Shown: positions 1 to 6,590 of the stretch, in pieces
Position numbering within the stretch: position 1 is the stretch's first letter
How the letters are laid out: each line of letters begins with the position of its first letter
Assembly: GCA_963754045.1 (NCBI GenBank)
Contig: CAVWEN010000002.1
Location: 1,054,001-1,118,000 of the forward strand
Direction of reading: 5' to 3'
Source: JALZKA01 sp963754045
Lineage (GTDB): Bacteria; Actinomycetota; Thermoleophilia; Solirubrobacterales; 70-9
Length of the DNA stretch: 64,000 nt
Made by a program: the position numbers and the translations under genes
The notes under the pieces: generated by a model
Databases searched by the model: none
What the model saw: only the letters and a program-made list of their open reading frames with translations
What the model was told of the DNA's origin: nothing

Positions 1-434
1 GCCTCCATCTGGCCTGAGGGAACGGCCTCGATTCCCGCCCGGTAGACCTCGGCCATATACGCGCCGTAGGTGAGGGTCAAGCCGATGACGCCGTACCAGA
101 ACCAGGAGGGCTGACCCAGCCAGGTTGGGATCCCGATCGACTCCGGGATCAGGCCGTCCTGCTGCCCGGCGGCGAGAAAACCCGACACAAGGAAGAGGAC
201 AAGCAGCGCCGGAATCCCGCGGAAGATGTCGATGTAGGCGATCGTCAGCCACCTGATCGGGGCGAAGGCCCTGCCGGGCAGTTGCCGAAGCATCGCGAGG
301 AAGAAACCGAGAACGAGGGAGAGGACGCCGCTCACCACCGAGAGCTTCATCGTGGCGACGAACCCATCGACGATGAAGTCGAAGTTGTCGCGCATGATGT
401 CGAAATTGAAGTAGTAGTCGAGGATGAAATCCAT
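1..434 (-). CDS. Polar amino-acid ABC transporter permease (N-terminal part; truncated by window edge)
   Basis: This is an integral membrane permease of the HisM/GlnP type that would move an amino acid delivered by the binding protein encoded just upstream. About 144 residues are visible. They start with ATG at 434 behind a GGAGG-like ribosome site. A short N-terminal stretch is followed by hydrophobic helices and the typical early permease pattern VATMKLSVVSGVLS, then a segment with FRGIPALLVLF, matching the family's 'RGTPLLVQ' region. The gene runs off the start of the window, so its EAA loop and any ATPase gene are not seen. It is probably one operon with the substrate-binding protein ending at 533. 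Confidence 0.88.
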   Translation of the reverse strand, partial: MDFILDYYFNFDIMRDNFDFIVDGFVATMKLSVVSGVLSLVLGFFLAMLRQLPGRAFAPIRWLTIAYIDIFRGIPALLVLFLVSGFLAAGQQDGLIPESIGIPTWLGQPSWFWYGVIGLTLTYGAYMAEVYRAGIEAVPSGQME

Positions 435-480
435 TTCGGTGTCCTCCGATGGCTGGCGCTGCTCCTAAACCGGACAATGG

Positions 481-508
481 GAAGGGGCGCCAATGAGGGC
501 GCCCCTTC
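481..508 (-). other. Intercistronic stem-loop between binding protein and permease
   Basis: A perfect 11-bp inverted repeat (GAAGGGGCGCC / GGCGCCCCTTC) has a 6-base loop. It lies after the stop of the binding-protein gene and before the permease start. There is no T-run after it, so it is more likely an mRNA-stabilising or partial-termination element that favours the binding protein over the permease than a full terminator. The structure is seen; the role is inferred from other ABC operons. Confidence 0.6.
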
Positions 509-532
509 GGCGAATCGATCTGGGCTCGCTGC

Positions 533-1411
533 CTAGTCGTTGGTGAGCAGCTCGTTCGTCCCGTCGAGCACCGCGGCCGGTGGCTCGGCGCCGTCGAAGT
601 ACTTGGCGTAGAGATCTGTGATCGTCCCGTCCTCCTTGAGCGTCGCGAGGGCCTCGTTCATCGCCTCGCGCAGTCCGTCATTGTCCGGTGCGACCGCGAA
701 CCCGAAGAACACGTCGGTTGTGATCTCCTCGACGATCTCGATGCCGTCGTTTTCCTCAACGGCAAGGACACCGGTCGCCTGGTCGGTCAAAACCGCCTCG
801 ACCTGGCCGGTGATCATCGCCGAGATCGCGTTCGGGCCCTCGGGGAAGCCCCGGACGTCGCTCGCCTCGGTCTCATTCTCCGCGTACTCCTGCTGGCTCG
901 TTCCGTCCTGGGCGCCGACGATGGCGCCGCTCAGGTCTTCCACGGACGCGATGTCCGAGTCCTCCGGCACGACCAAAGCGGTCGAGCTCAGGTAGTACGG
1001 GTCGGTGAAGTCCACGACCTGTTCACGCTTTGCGTCGATGTCCGAGGCGGCGGCTGCGGTGTCGAATTGGCCGTTCGCCGTGTCGCGGAAAATCGTTCCG
1101 AAGCCGGTGTCCACATACGCAACCTCTAGACCCAGCTGCTCACCGATGGCGTTCATCACCTCGATGTCGTAACCCGCAAAGTCGGGGTCCTTCGGGTTGC
1201 CGACCTCGAACGGCGCGTACGGCGCGTCGGTACCGACGGTGAGCGTGCCTTCTTCGACCGTATCCAGCGCAGCCGCGGCCCCGTTCCCGGTCCCATCCGA
1301 GCTCTCTTCGGTCGTGGCCCCGTCCTCGTCGTCGCCGCAACCGGCAACGACCGAGGTCGCGAATAGGGCCGTTAGCATCGCGATCGCGAACCACACGCGA
1401 GTTCCTCTCAT
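533..1411 (-). CDS. Amino-acid ABC transporter substrate-binding lipoprotein (SBP_bac_3 family)
   Basis: This 292-residue extracytoplasmic binding protein captures an amino acid for the adjacent permease. The start at 1411 is preferred over an in-frame start 63 bases upstream because an AAGGAG site lies ten bases before it and it gives a clean signal peptide. The N-terminus has basic residues, a hydrophobic stretch and a lipobox ending in Cys25 (VVAGC), so the mature protein should be lipid-anchored. After an acidic Gly/Thr/Ser linker come family motifs: LTVGTDAPYAPFEV, GYDIEVMNAIGEQLG, and a VDFTDPYY motif in mid-protein. The ligand cannot be deduced; the closest families bind glutamine, cystine or basic amino acids. 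Confidence 0.92.
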   Translation of the reverse strand: MRGTRVWFAIAMLTALFATSVVAGCGDDEDGATTEESSDGTGNGAAAALDTVEEGTLTVGTDAPYAPFEVGNPKDPDFAGYDIEVMNAIGEQLGLEVAYVDTGFGTIFRDTANGQFDTAAAASDIDAKREQVVDFTDPYYLSSTALVVPEDSDIASVEDLSGAIVGAQDGTSQQEYAENETEASDVRGFPEGPNAISAMITGQVEAVLTDQATGVLAVEENDGIEIVEEITTDVFFGFAVAPDNDGLREAMNEALATLKEDGTITDLYAKYFDGAEPPAAVLDGTNELLTND

Positions 1412-1473
1412 CCTGCCTGCACTCCTTAAGTTCGTTTCCCGCCAGCTAGCCGCTGCCGTTGGTCTGAACGACA

Positions 1474-1623
1474 CTAACGAAGAGCCATTCTGACAGCGGG
1501 CGGAATCAGCTCACAAGCGCGCTTGCGCCGGATGGCACCGGCGAGCCAGCGGGTGCAGAGTCCATCGACGAGTGAGACAAGGAGTTCAGCCGCGTCCGCC
1601 GCTTCGCTGAGGATGCTGAGCGG
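1474..1623 (-). pseudogene. Remnant of a TetR-like regulator C-terminus (no start, truncated)
   Basis: An open stretch of about 49 codons ends in TAG at 1474 and is preceded directly by an in-frame TGA at 1624-1626, with no start codon. Its translation, containing LLVSLVDGLCTRWLAGAI and then a second helix ending AVRMALR, resembles the ligand-domain end of TetR/AcrR regulators. No DNA-binding half is found in the 70 bases before cysM. It therefore looks like a decayed gene fragment upstream of the ABC operon. The similarity is by eye, so confidence is moderate. Confidence 0.42.
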
Positions 1624-1679
1624 TCATGCCCCGTCCGATCCTAGGTGAGGCCGCTCGCCGGCCGAGCGTGGTCTGGCAC

Positions 1680-1685
1680 TATACT
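1680..1685 (+). promoter_or_regulatory. cysM -10-like element TATACT
   Basis: A near-consensus -10 hexamer ends ten bases before the cysM ATG. No Shine-Dalgarno lies between them, so the transcript is probably leaderless or nearly so. No convincing -35 is seen. Confidence 0.5.
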
Positions 1686-1695
1686 TATTGAAGCG

Positions 1696-2664
1696 ATGGT
1701 CGAGCCGACGCTCAACCGGCCCTGCGGCGGGCAATACTCGAATCTGGTCGAGGAAGTCGGCAACACACCCCTGGTCGAATTGCGCTCGGTCTCGCCCACC
1801 CCGGACACGGTGCGGGTCTACGCGAAGCTCGAAGGGCGCAACCCCACCGGCTCGGTCAAGGACCGCGTCGCCAAGTCGATGATCGAGACCGCCGAGTTCG
1901 AGGGCGCGATCGAGCCCGGGCAAACGATCATCGAGCCCACTTCCGGGAACACGGGAATCTCGCTTGCGATGATCGCGAAGCTCAAGGGTTACAAGCTGCG
2001 CGCAGTCATGCCCGACAACGTCACCGGCGAGCGCTCTCAGCTGCTGCGGATGTTCGGCGCGGAGATCATCTACTCCGAGGGCGCCAAGGGCTCGAACGGG
2101 TCGGTCGAGCTGGCACTCGAGCTTGCCGAAAAGGATTCGTCGCTCTACATGCCCTACCAGTACGGGAACCCCGCCAATCCTGCGGCGCACTACAGCGGCA
2201 CCGCCGTTGAGATCCTCGAAGAGCTCGACGACATCAGTGCCTTTATCGCCGGCCTTGGCACAGGTGGGACCCTGATGGGTGTCGGCCGCCGCCTCAAGGA
2301 GCACGACTCGGAGACGAGCATCATCGCGGCGGAGCCGATGCAGGGCGAGCTGGTCCAAGGGCTGCGCTCGCTGGCCGACGGCTTCATCCCGCCGATCATC
2401 GACCTCTCGATTCTGGACCGGAAGATCATGGTCTCCAACCGCGACGCCATCGTCTGGACAAAGCGCCTACTGGCCGAAGAGGGCCTGTTCGCGGGCGTCT
2501 CCTCAGGCGCCATCGCCGCCGTCTGCGCACGGATTGCCGGCGAGATGGACGAGGGCAACATCGTTTTCCTCGTACCCGATGACGGCTGGAAGTACCTTTC
2601 CTCCGGCGTCTACACCAAGTCGATCGAGGAACTCGAGGGCATTGATTCCACCGTTTGGTGGTAG
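1696..2664 (+). CDS. cysM: Cysteine synthase CysM-like (PLP-dependent beta-substituting enzyme)
   Basis: This 322-residue fold-type II PLP enzyme makes cysteine from an activated serine and a sulfur donor. NPTGSVKDR carries the Schiff-base lysine. PTSGNTG binds the substrate carboxylate and GLGTGGTLMG binds the cofactor phosphate. The C-terminus (LFAGVSSGA, DDGWKYLSSGVY) resembles mycobacterial CysM, which uses O-phosphoserine and the thiocarboxylated carrier CysO, more than CysK. The ATG at 1696 is chosen because the protein then starts close to family N-termini and sits just after a -10 element; an earlier in-frame start at 1645 lies upstream of that promoter. A JAMM peptidase gene lies 2.2 kb away, as in mycobacterial mec-cysO-cysM, but no CysO gene was found. 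Donor specificity is inference. Confidence 0.9.
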   Translation: MVEPTLNRPCGGQYSNLVEEVGNTPLVELRSVSPTPDTVRVYAKLEGRNPTGSVKDRVAKSMIETAEFEGAIEPGQTIIEPTSGNTGISLAMIAKLKGYKLRAVMPDNVTGERSQLLRMFGAEIIYSEGAKGSNGSVELALELAEKDSSLYMPYQYGNPANPAAHYSGTAVEILEELDDISAFIAGLGTGGTLMGVGRRLKEHDSETSIIAAEPMQGELVQGLRSLADGFIPPIIDLSILDRKIMVSNRDAIVWTKRLLAEEGLFAGVSSGAIAAVCARIAGEMDEGNIVFLVPDDGWKYLSSGVYTKSIEELEGIDSTVWW

Positions 2665-2676
2665 CCGCCCAGTGGC

Positions 2677-3111
2677 TCAGATCGGTGTCGCCGGCCCCGG
2701 GTTCTCGGCCAGAAAGAAAAACCACACGCACATCAGGGCGATAGCCAGCGCGAGCGTACAGACGAGGAGCGGCTCGAGCGGGCCGTGGATCCAGCGCGGG
2801 GTCCACTCGTCGTCCTCGTTCTGCTCAACGGCTGCTCGTCCAAACGTGGCGCGCACATAGAGCCGGTTGACCCAAAACAGCGCCCGCGCGAACACGGCCA
2901 TTGAGGCGAGCACCATGGGGAGGCCGATGACGAAATGTGTGGCCGGAGAGTCGGTGAGGGTGCTCGCCACCCAGAGTGCGCCAACTGGGGCGCCGATCCA
3001 GAGCACAAGGCAGCCGCCGACCATCAGCGCCACCAGGAAGGCGCGAACGGGTGTGGTTCTATCCATCGATAGGTGCACCTGGGCGAGCTCCTCTGAAGAC
3101 GAGTTTGCCAT
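2677..3111 (-). CDS. Hypothetical membrane protein, three predicted helices
   Basis: This 144-residue protein of no recognised family has three hydrophobic segments, at roughly residues 22-50, 57-80 and 113-135. A short charged segment containing NEDDEWTPRW lies before the last. It converges on cysM, with 12 bases between the stops, and lies 33 bases downstream of the MlaE-like permease on the same strand. It may therefore be the third gene of the GntR-permease transcript. No catalytic or metal-binding motif is seen. Confidence 0.6.
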   Translation of the reverse strand: MANSSSEELAQVHLSMDRTTPVRAFLVALMVGGCLVLWIGAPVGALWVASTLTDSPATHFVIGLPMVLASMAVFARALFWVNRLYVRATFGRAAVEQNEDDEWTPRWIHGPLEPLLVCTLALAIALMCVWFFFLAENPGPATPI

Positions 3112-3144
3112 CCATGCCGACGCCGAGCAGCGGCAAACCCTGCG

Positions 3145-3951
3145 TCACTTGATCACCGACAGCTCAGGACTCGTCGCCAGCAGGGTCTGGGTGAAGACGT
3201 AGTTGACCGCGAAGACCCCGAGGAAGGCGATCACGACAGCCTCGTTGACGGCGCGGCCCACGCCCTCGGCGCCTCCGGACGCATTCATCCCTTTGTAGGA
3301 ACAGACCACGGCTATCACCGCTCCGAAGATGGTGCACTTGAGCACCGATCCCCAGAGGTCGGTCACCGAGGCATTGCTAAACAGGGTCGCGAAGAAGCCT
3401 CCGAGCGGCTGGCCGTAGGCGATCTCGGCGAAGATCCCGCCGGTGATCCCGAACAGCAGGGCGTAGATGTCCATCAGCCCGGTGATCAGCATCAGGGCCA
3501 GGAAGCGGGGGACGACGAGGTTCTTGATCGGATCGACGCCGAGGACCTGGAGGGCGTCGAGCTCCTCGCGGATCTTGCGGGCGCCGAGGTCGGCGGTGAT
3601 CGCGGTGCCGGCGACGCCGGCGACGACGACCGCCGTCACGAACGGGGCGAACTCGCGGACCGAGGCGAGGATGAAGAAGCCGCCGAGGCGGTCGAGCGCG
3701 CCGAACAGCGAGAGGAAGTTCGCGGCCTGAAGGCCAGGAGCTCCGAACCCGAAGGCGATCGTCGAGATCATCATCGGGAACCAGCAGAGCTGGAGGGCGA
3801 AGAGGAACTGCGAGATGAACTCGCCGCCGTAGGGGAACGGTGGGCGCACTGTCGCCGTGACCGTCTTCCCAGTCAGGATCATCATGTTCCCGACCTGTTC
3901 AAACAGGCCCTTGGCCGGCAGGAATGCCCTGTCTGTGGCTGCCCTGACCAC
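3145..3951 (-). CDS. MlaE/YrbE-family ABC transporter permease
   Basis: This 268-residue membrane permease belongs to the family that moves lipids with Mce or Mla proteins. The core reads ALDRLGGFFILASVREFAPF, then AGVAGTAITADLGARKIREE and LDALQVLGVDP, the family's diagnostic central motif, followed by several hydrophobic helices. The GTG at 3951 is chosen as start: it lies two bases after the stop of the upstream regulator, implying translational coupling, and gives the usual N-terminal length. A longer frame runs back into the regulator gene and looks spurious. Mce operons normally carry two YrbE genes and six mce genes; none is visible here, so this is an orphan permease whose ATPase and substrate-binding partner must be elsewhere. 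Confidence 0.85.
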   Translation of the reverse strand: MVRAATDRAFLPAKGLFEQVGNMMILTGKTVTATVRPPFPYGGEFISQFLFALQLCWFPMMISTIAFGFGAPGLQAANFLSLFGALDRLGGFFILASVREFAPFVTAVVVAGVAGTAITADLGARKIREELDALQVLGVDPIKNLVVPRFLALMLITGLMDIYALLFGITGGIFAEIAYGQPLGGFFATLFSNASVTDLWGSVLKCTIFGAVIAVVCSYKGMNASGGAEGVGRAVNEAVVIAFLGVFAVNYVFTQTLLATSPELSVIK

Positions 3952-3953
3952 AG

Positions 3954-4772
3954 CTATGGGCAGCCGGAGGAGATCTTGATCCGCCACCAGCCGGCGATCG
4001 CGCCGACCGGGCCCCACCTCGGGATCACCCGGGTCTCGCCGCACCCGGGGTCGCCGCAGTCGTCGTTGCCGACGCGCTGCCAGCGGTGGGAATCCGGGTC
4101 CCCGATCAGGCGTTCGCGCCGGCCCCGTGCCCGTGACTCGCTCGCGCCCCGGCGCTCCGCTTGCTCGCGGGCTCCGCGAAGCCGTTCGATCAGCTCGTCG
4201 CGTACGGTCGAGAGCTCCTCAAAGCTCGCCACATGGCCCTTCGGCAGCAGCGCGGGATGAGTCTTCTCCTGCTTTCGGGCACCCGGATAGGCAGCCAGCT
4301 CGGCCTCGAGGCGCGCGATCTGGCGCCGCAGCTCCCGCCGCGCGGCCGCCTCGTCGGCCTCGGTGCCGACATCTAGCCCGCCGCCGCCTACCGCGTGGTC
4401 GTCGCCCGCCCATTCGGCCGCGTAGATCGAGCGGGCGACGTCACTGGGGGCAACGCCCGCGAGCCGGGCTTCGGCGACGGCCTCCGCGGCGATCCGTTCC
4501 ACGTCGGCCGATGGGCGCGCGTCGCCGGAGACGAAGGTGCCGAGGCCCTGCCTGGAGATCAGGAACCCCTCGCGTTCGAGGCGGCCGTAGATCGCACGCG
4601 CGGTGTTCGCGTTCACCCCGGTCAGCTCGGCGAGCTGGCGCACGCTGGGCAGTTGGTCGCCGGGGCCGAGCTTGCCGCTTGCGATCTGGGAGCGAAGTCC
4701 CCAGGCCACCTGCACCCCGACCGGTAGCTCGCCATCGCGGTCGACCGGGAGGGGCTCCTCGAAAGCCTTCAT
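3954..4772 (-). CDS. GntR-family regulator with an unrecognised cysteine-containing C-terminal domain
   Basis: This 272-residue protein starts with ATG at 4772. Residues about 15-82 form a GntR winged helix (QIASGKLGPGDQLPSVRQLA, then NTARAIYGRLEREGFL and GTFVS) of the short YtrA-like type. A helical linker rich in Glu, Arg and Ala follows. The last 45 residues are unusual: Cys239 and Cys244 in CGDPGC, a Trp/Gly/Pro-rich stretch with GWWR, and a terminal SSGCP with Cys271. I do not recognise this tail as a named domain; a metal- or redox-sensing role is only a guess. It is probably autoregulated through the repeated ACTAGT site in front of it and controls the coupled MlaE-like permease. Confidence 0.82.
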   Translation of the reverse strand: MKAFEEPLPVDRDGELPVGVQVAWGLRSQIASGKLGPGDQLPSVRQLAELTGVNANTARAIYGRLEREGFLISRQGLGTFVSGDARPSADVERIAAEAVAEARLAGVAPSDVARSIYAAEWAGDDHAVGGGGLDVGTEADEAAARRELRRQIARLEAELAAYPGARKQEKTHPALLPKGHVASFEELSTVRDELIERLRGAREQAERRGASESRARGRRERLIGDPDSHRWQRVGNDDCGDPGCGETRVIPRWGPVGAIAGWWRIKISSGCP

Positions 4773-4792
4773 GCCACGTGGTGTACCACACA

Positions 4793-4814
4793 ACTAGTGG
4801 ACTAGTCAAGTAGT
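4793..4814. promoter_or_regulatory. Candidate GntR operator between divergent genes
   Basis: Two ACTAGT palindromes at 4793-4798 and 4801-4806 are separated by GG, with a further TAGT at 4811-4814. Short ACTA/TAGT half-sites are typical of YtrA-type GntR operators. On the minus strand a TTGACT -35-like hexamer (4810-4805) overlaps the site, so binding would block the regulator's own promoter. It would also sit near the -35 region of the divergent JAMM gene. Confidence 0.5.
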
Positions 4815-4834
4815 TCACCGAACATTGCCATTGG

Positions 4835-4840
4835 TAGTTT
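4835..4840 (+). promoter_or_regulatory. -10-like element of the JAMM gene (TAGTTT)
   Basis: TAGTTT ends exactly six bases before the GTG start at 4847, with no Shine-Dalgarno between. This is the leaderless arrangement repeated across the window. Confidence 0.5.
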
Positions 4841-4846
4841 CAGAGC

Positions 4847-5245
4847 GTGCGGATCGCCAGGGACATGCTCGACGAGATCGTCGCCCACGCGCTCGAGGAC
4901 TCGCCGGACGAGTGCTGCGGCATCGTCGCCGGGACCGAGGGAAGGGCGACCAAGGTGTTCCGCGCTCGCAACCAGATGGCCAGCCCCCTGGCCTACGACG
5001 TCCACCCGCAGGACCTCCTGCGGATCACCGAGGAGATCGACGAGGCCGGGGACGAGCTTGCCGGCATCTACCACTCGCACACTCGTAGTGCGCCCGAGCC
5101 CTCCCAGACAGACATCAACCTCGCGGTCAACTGGCCCGATCCGCTCTACCTGATCTGTGGCGTCGCTGATTCAAACTCGCCCCAGGTCCGCGCCTGGAAG
5201 ATCCGCGACGGGTCAGTCGAAGAAGTGGAACTGGTCGTTGAGTGA
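4847..5245 (+). CDS. JAMM/MPN+ metallopeptidase (Mec-like)
   Basis: This 132-residue zinc isopeptidase domain protein shows the whole JAMM signature: Glu22, then HSHTRSAPEPSQTD with His76, His78, Ser86 and Asp89. In mycobacteria the homologue Mec releases cysteine from the CysO-cysteine adduct after CysM acts. Here cysM is 2.2 kb upstream on the same strand, supporting that role, but the ubiquitin-like CysO partner is not recognised in the window. The GTG at 4847 is the only sensible start. The stop overlaps the TTG start of the next gene, so the two are probably co-translated. Alternative: a general JAMM protease acting on other ubiquitin-like carriers. Confidence 0.88.
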   Translation: MRIARDMLDEIVAHALEDSPDECCGIVAGTEGRATKVFRARNQMASPLAYDVHPQDLLRITEEIDEAGDELAGIYHSHTRSAPEPSQTDINLAVNWPDPLYLICGVADSNSPQVRAWKIRDGSVEEVELVVE

Positions 5246-5744
5246 CGGTCCGCTCGCCTGCACGCGCTGTGCGACCAAGCACGACCTGAGCGAGCGTTTC
5301 TGTCCCGAGTGTGGGATGCCGCTCGTCTATGCCGGCAGCGGCGACACCGAGCCGATCACCGAGGCGCACGAGCGAGCACGCAAGGTGAACCCCAAGTACC
5401 TCGGTGGCGAGCTGGTGCGAATTGCGGGCGGGCGCAACCTCGCCGAGACCGAGCTGATCATGGGGTTACTGCTCGAGGAGGGGATCCCGAGCACCCAACA
5501 ACGAGCGCGAGGCTTCGACGTTCCCGACTTCCTAGCCGCCGGCCCGCGAGACGTTCTCGTCCCCACCGCCGCCTACGAGGCCGCAAGAACCCTGCTGCTC
5601 GACTCCGAGGCGCAGGGTCTGCCGGGGCCGGCCCCCGAGGGCGCCTTCCAGCCCACCGCGCCGTCGAAGCTCGCGGCGGTCGTGGTGGGCGCGACGGTGG
5701 CCGTGGGCGCGCTCGTGTTCCTCGTGGATCGAGTTTCGGGCTAG
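5238..5744 (+). CDS. Zinc-ribbon, DUF2007-like protein with C-terminal membrane anchor
   Basis: This 168-residue protein appears to start at TTG 5238, overlapping the JAMM stop; this start puts the zinc ribbon at the very N-terminus. Two CxxC knuckles (CTRC and CPEC) form the ribbon at residues about 8-30. Residues about 55-120 (ELVRIAGGRNLAETELIMGL, later RDVLVPTAAYEAARTLL) resemble the DUF2007 putative signal-transducing domain. A single hydrophobic helix ends the protein. Function is unknown. Coupling to the JAMM gene suggests a shared process. It overlaps the convergent next gene by four bases. Confidence 0.7.
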   Translation: MSDGPLACTRCATKHDLSERFCPECGMPLVYAGSGDTEPITEAHERARKVNPKYLGGELVRIAGGRNLAETELIMGLLLEEGIPSTQQRARGFDVPDFLAAGPRDVLVPTAAYEAARTLLLDSEAQGLPGPAPEGAFQPTAPSKLAAVVVGATVAVGALVFLVDRVSG

Positions 5745-6520
5745 TCCCAGCGGAGCGGCTCGAGTTCGTCGGCGCCTGCGCGGGCGATGTCCTCGCGCAG
5801 GTAGCGGCGCCACTCGCCCTCGACGTCGCGAGCCTTCTCGCCGAACGCGATCTCGATCGCCCGATCGGCCCCATCGCGGCGGATGCGTGAGACGAGTAGC
5901 CCGCACGCCTCGGGTCCGCGAGAGCGCTCGAGCAGGTCGAACACCGTGCCGCCGAGGATCGACGCGTCGCGGACCGTCGGAGGGAAGGAGGGCGGCTTGC
6001 CGGTTCGCATGCGGGTCTGCACCGCGCCGCGAAAAAGCGGGACCTGGCCTGCGAAGTACTGGGACCCGCCCTCCACAAGCCACGCCCAGCGCAAGTAGCG
6101 CTCGAAGCGTCGAGGCCCCCAGGGCGGCGGCAGCGCAGGGTTGTTGGCCCCGATCACGATCTGGGCGTAAAGCCGCTCCGCGGTGCCACGCAGCGCGCCC
6201 AGGGAGTCCTCGCCCGCTGCGCGGCGATCCAGGTAGTCGTCGTTCAATACGTGCATCTCGCTCGCCATCGCCCAGCCGGCGAGGTAGCGCCGAGAAGCGG
6301 GAGCGGCAGCGAGACGAGCGGCGGGCAGAAACGGGTGGGCGGCTGCCAGCCACGCAGGCGTGGGATGGATGACGACCGTGATGTCGCCCGGAGCTCGATC
6401 GAATCGTTCCTCGAGGCGCAGGCGCTGATCCTCGAGCGCGTCGAGCGTGCGCTGCGCGGAGTCCTCGTCGGCCTCCTCGTGGCGGGCTGTGAAGCTGAGC
6501 GATTCGGTCTCGACCCACAT
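5741..6520 (-). CDS. Peptidase-MA-like protein lacking the HExxH metal site
   Basis: This 259-residue soluble protein has regions that read like gluzincin peptidase-MA proteins: a lipocalin-free N-terminus with an ITVVIHPTPAWL strand, then a later RWAWLVEGGSQYFAG segment equivalent to the 'W..EGLAQY' helix. The HExxH helix expected between these is replaced by an ETLHR-less sequence (LGALRGTAERLYAQIVIG), so zinc catalysis seems lost. A TACCCT element (6534-6529) precedes the ATG by eight bases, suggesting a leaderless message divergent from the acylase gene. Function is unknown; it may be an inactive binding relative. Confidence 0.6.
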   Translation of the reverse strand: MWVETESLSFTARHEEADEDSAQRTLDALEDQRLRLEERFDRAPGDITVVIHPTPAWLAAAHPFLPAARLAAAPASRRYLAGWAMASEMHVLNDDYLDRRAAGEDSLGALRGTAERLYAQIVIGANNPALPPPWGPRRFERYLRWAWLVEGGSQYFAGQVPLFRGAVQTRMRTGKPPSFPPTVRDASILGGTVFDLLERSRGPEACGLLVSRIRRDGADRAIEIAFGEKARDVEGEWRRYLREDIARAGADELEPLRWD

Positions 6521-6575
6521 GCGCGCTGAGGGTAGTGCGGGGGCGGCAACCGGCGCGCGGTTCGGGGGCCCCGCT

Positions 6576-6581
6576 TAGACT
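6576..6581 (+). promoter_or_regulatory. -10-like element of the acylase gene (TAGACT)
   Basis: TAGACT lies nine bases before the ATG at 6591. The bases between contain no Shine-Dalgarno. Confidence 0.45.
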
Positions 6582-6590
6582 CGCCCGCGC

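Noticed and set aside
282..536. Plus-strand open frame opposite the amino-acid permease
   Set aside because: It is the antisense of a permease with clear family sequence, and its acidic, low-complexity translation has no family features.
3952..4044. Upstream extension of the MlaE-like permease into the GntR gene
   Set aside because: The extra residues are Arg/Asp/Pro-rich, unlike permease N-termini, and overlap the conserved C-terminus of the regulator. The GTG at 3951 fits better.
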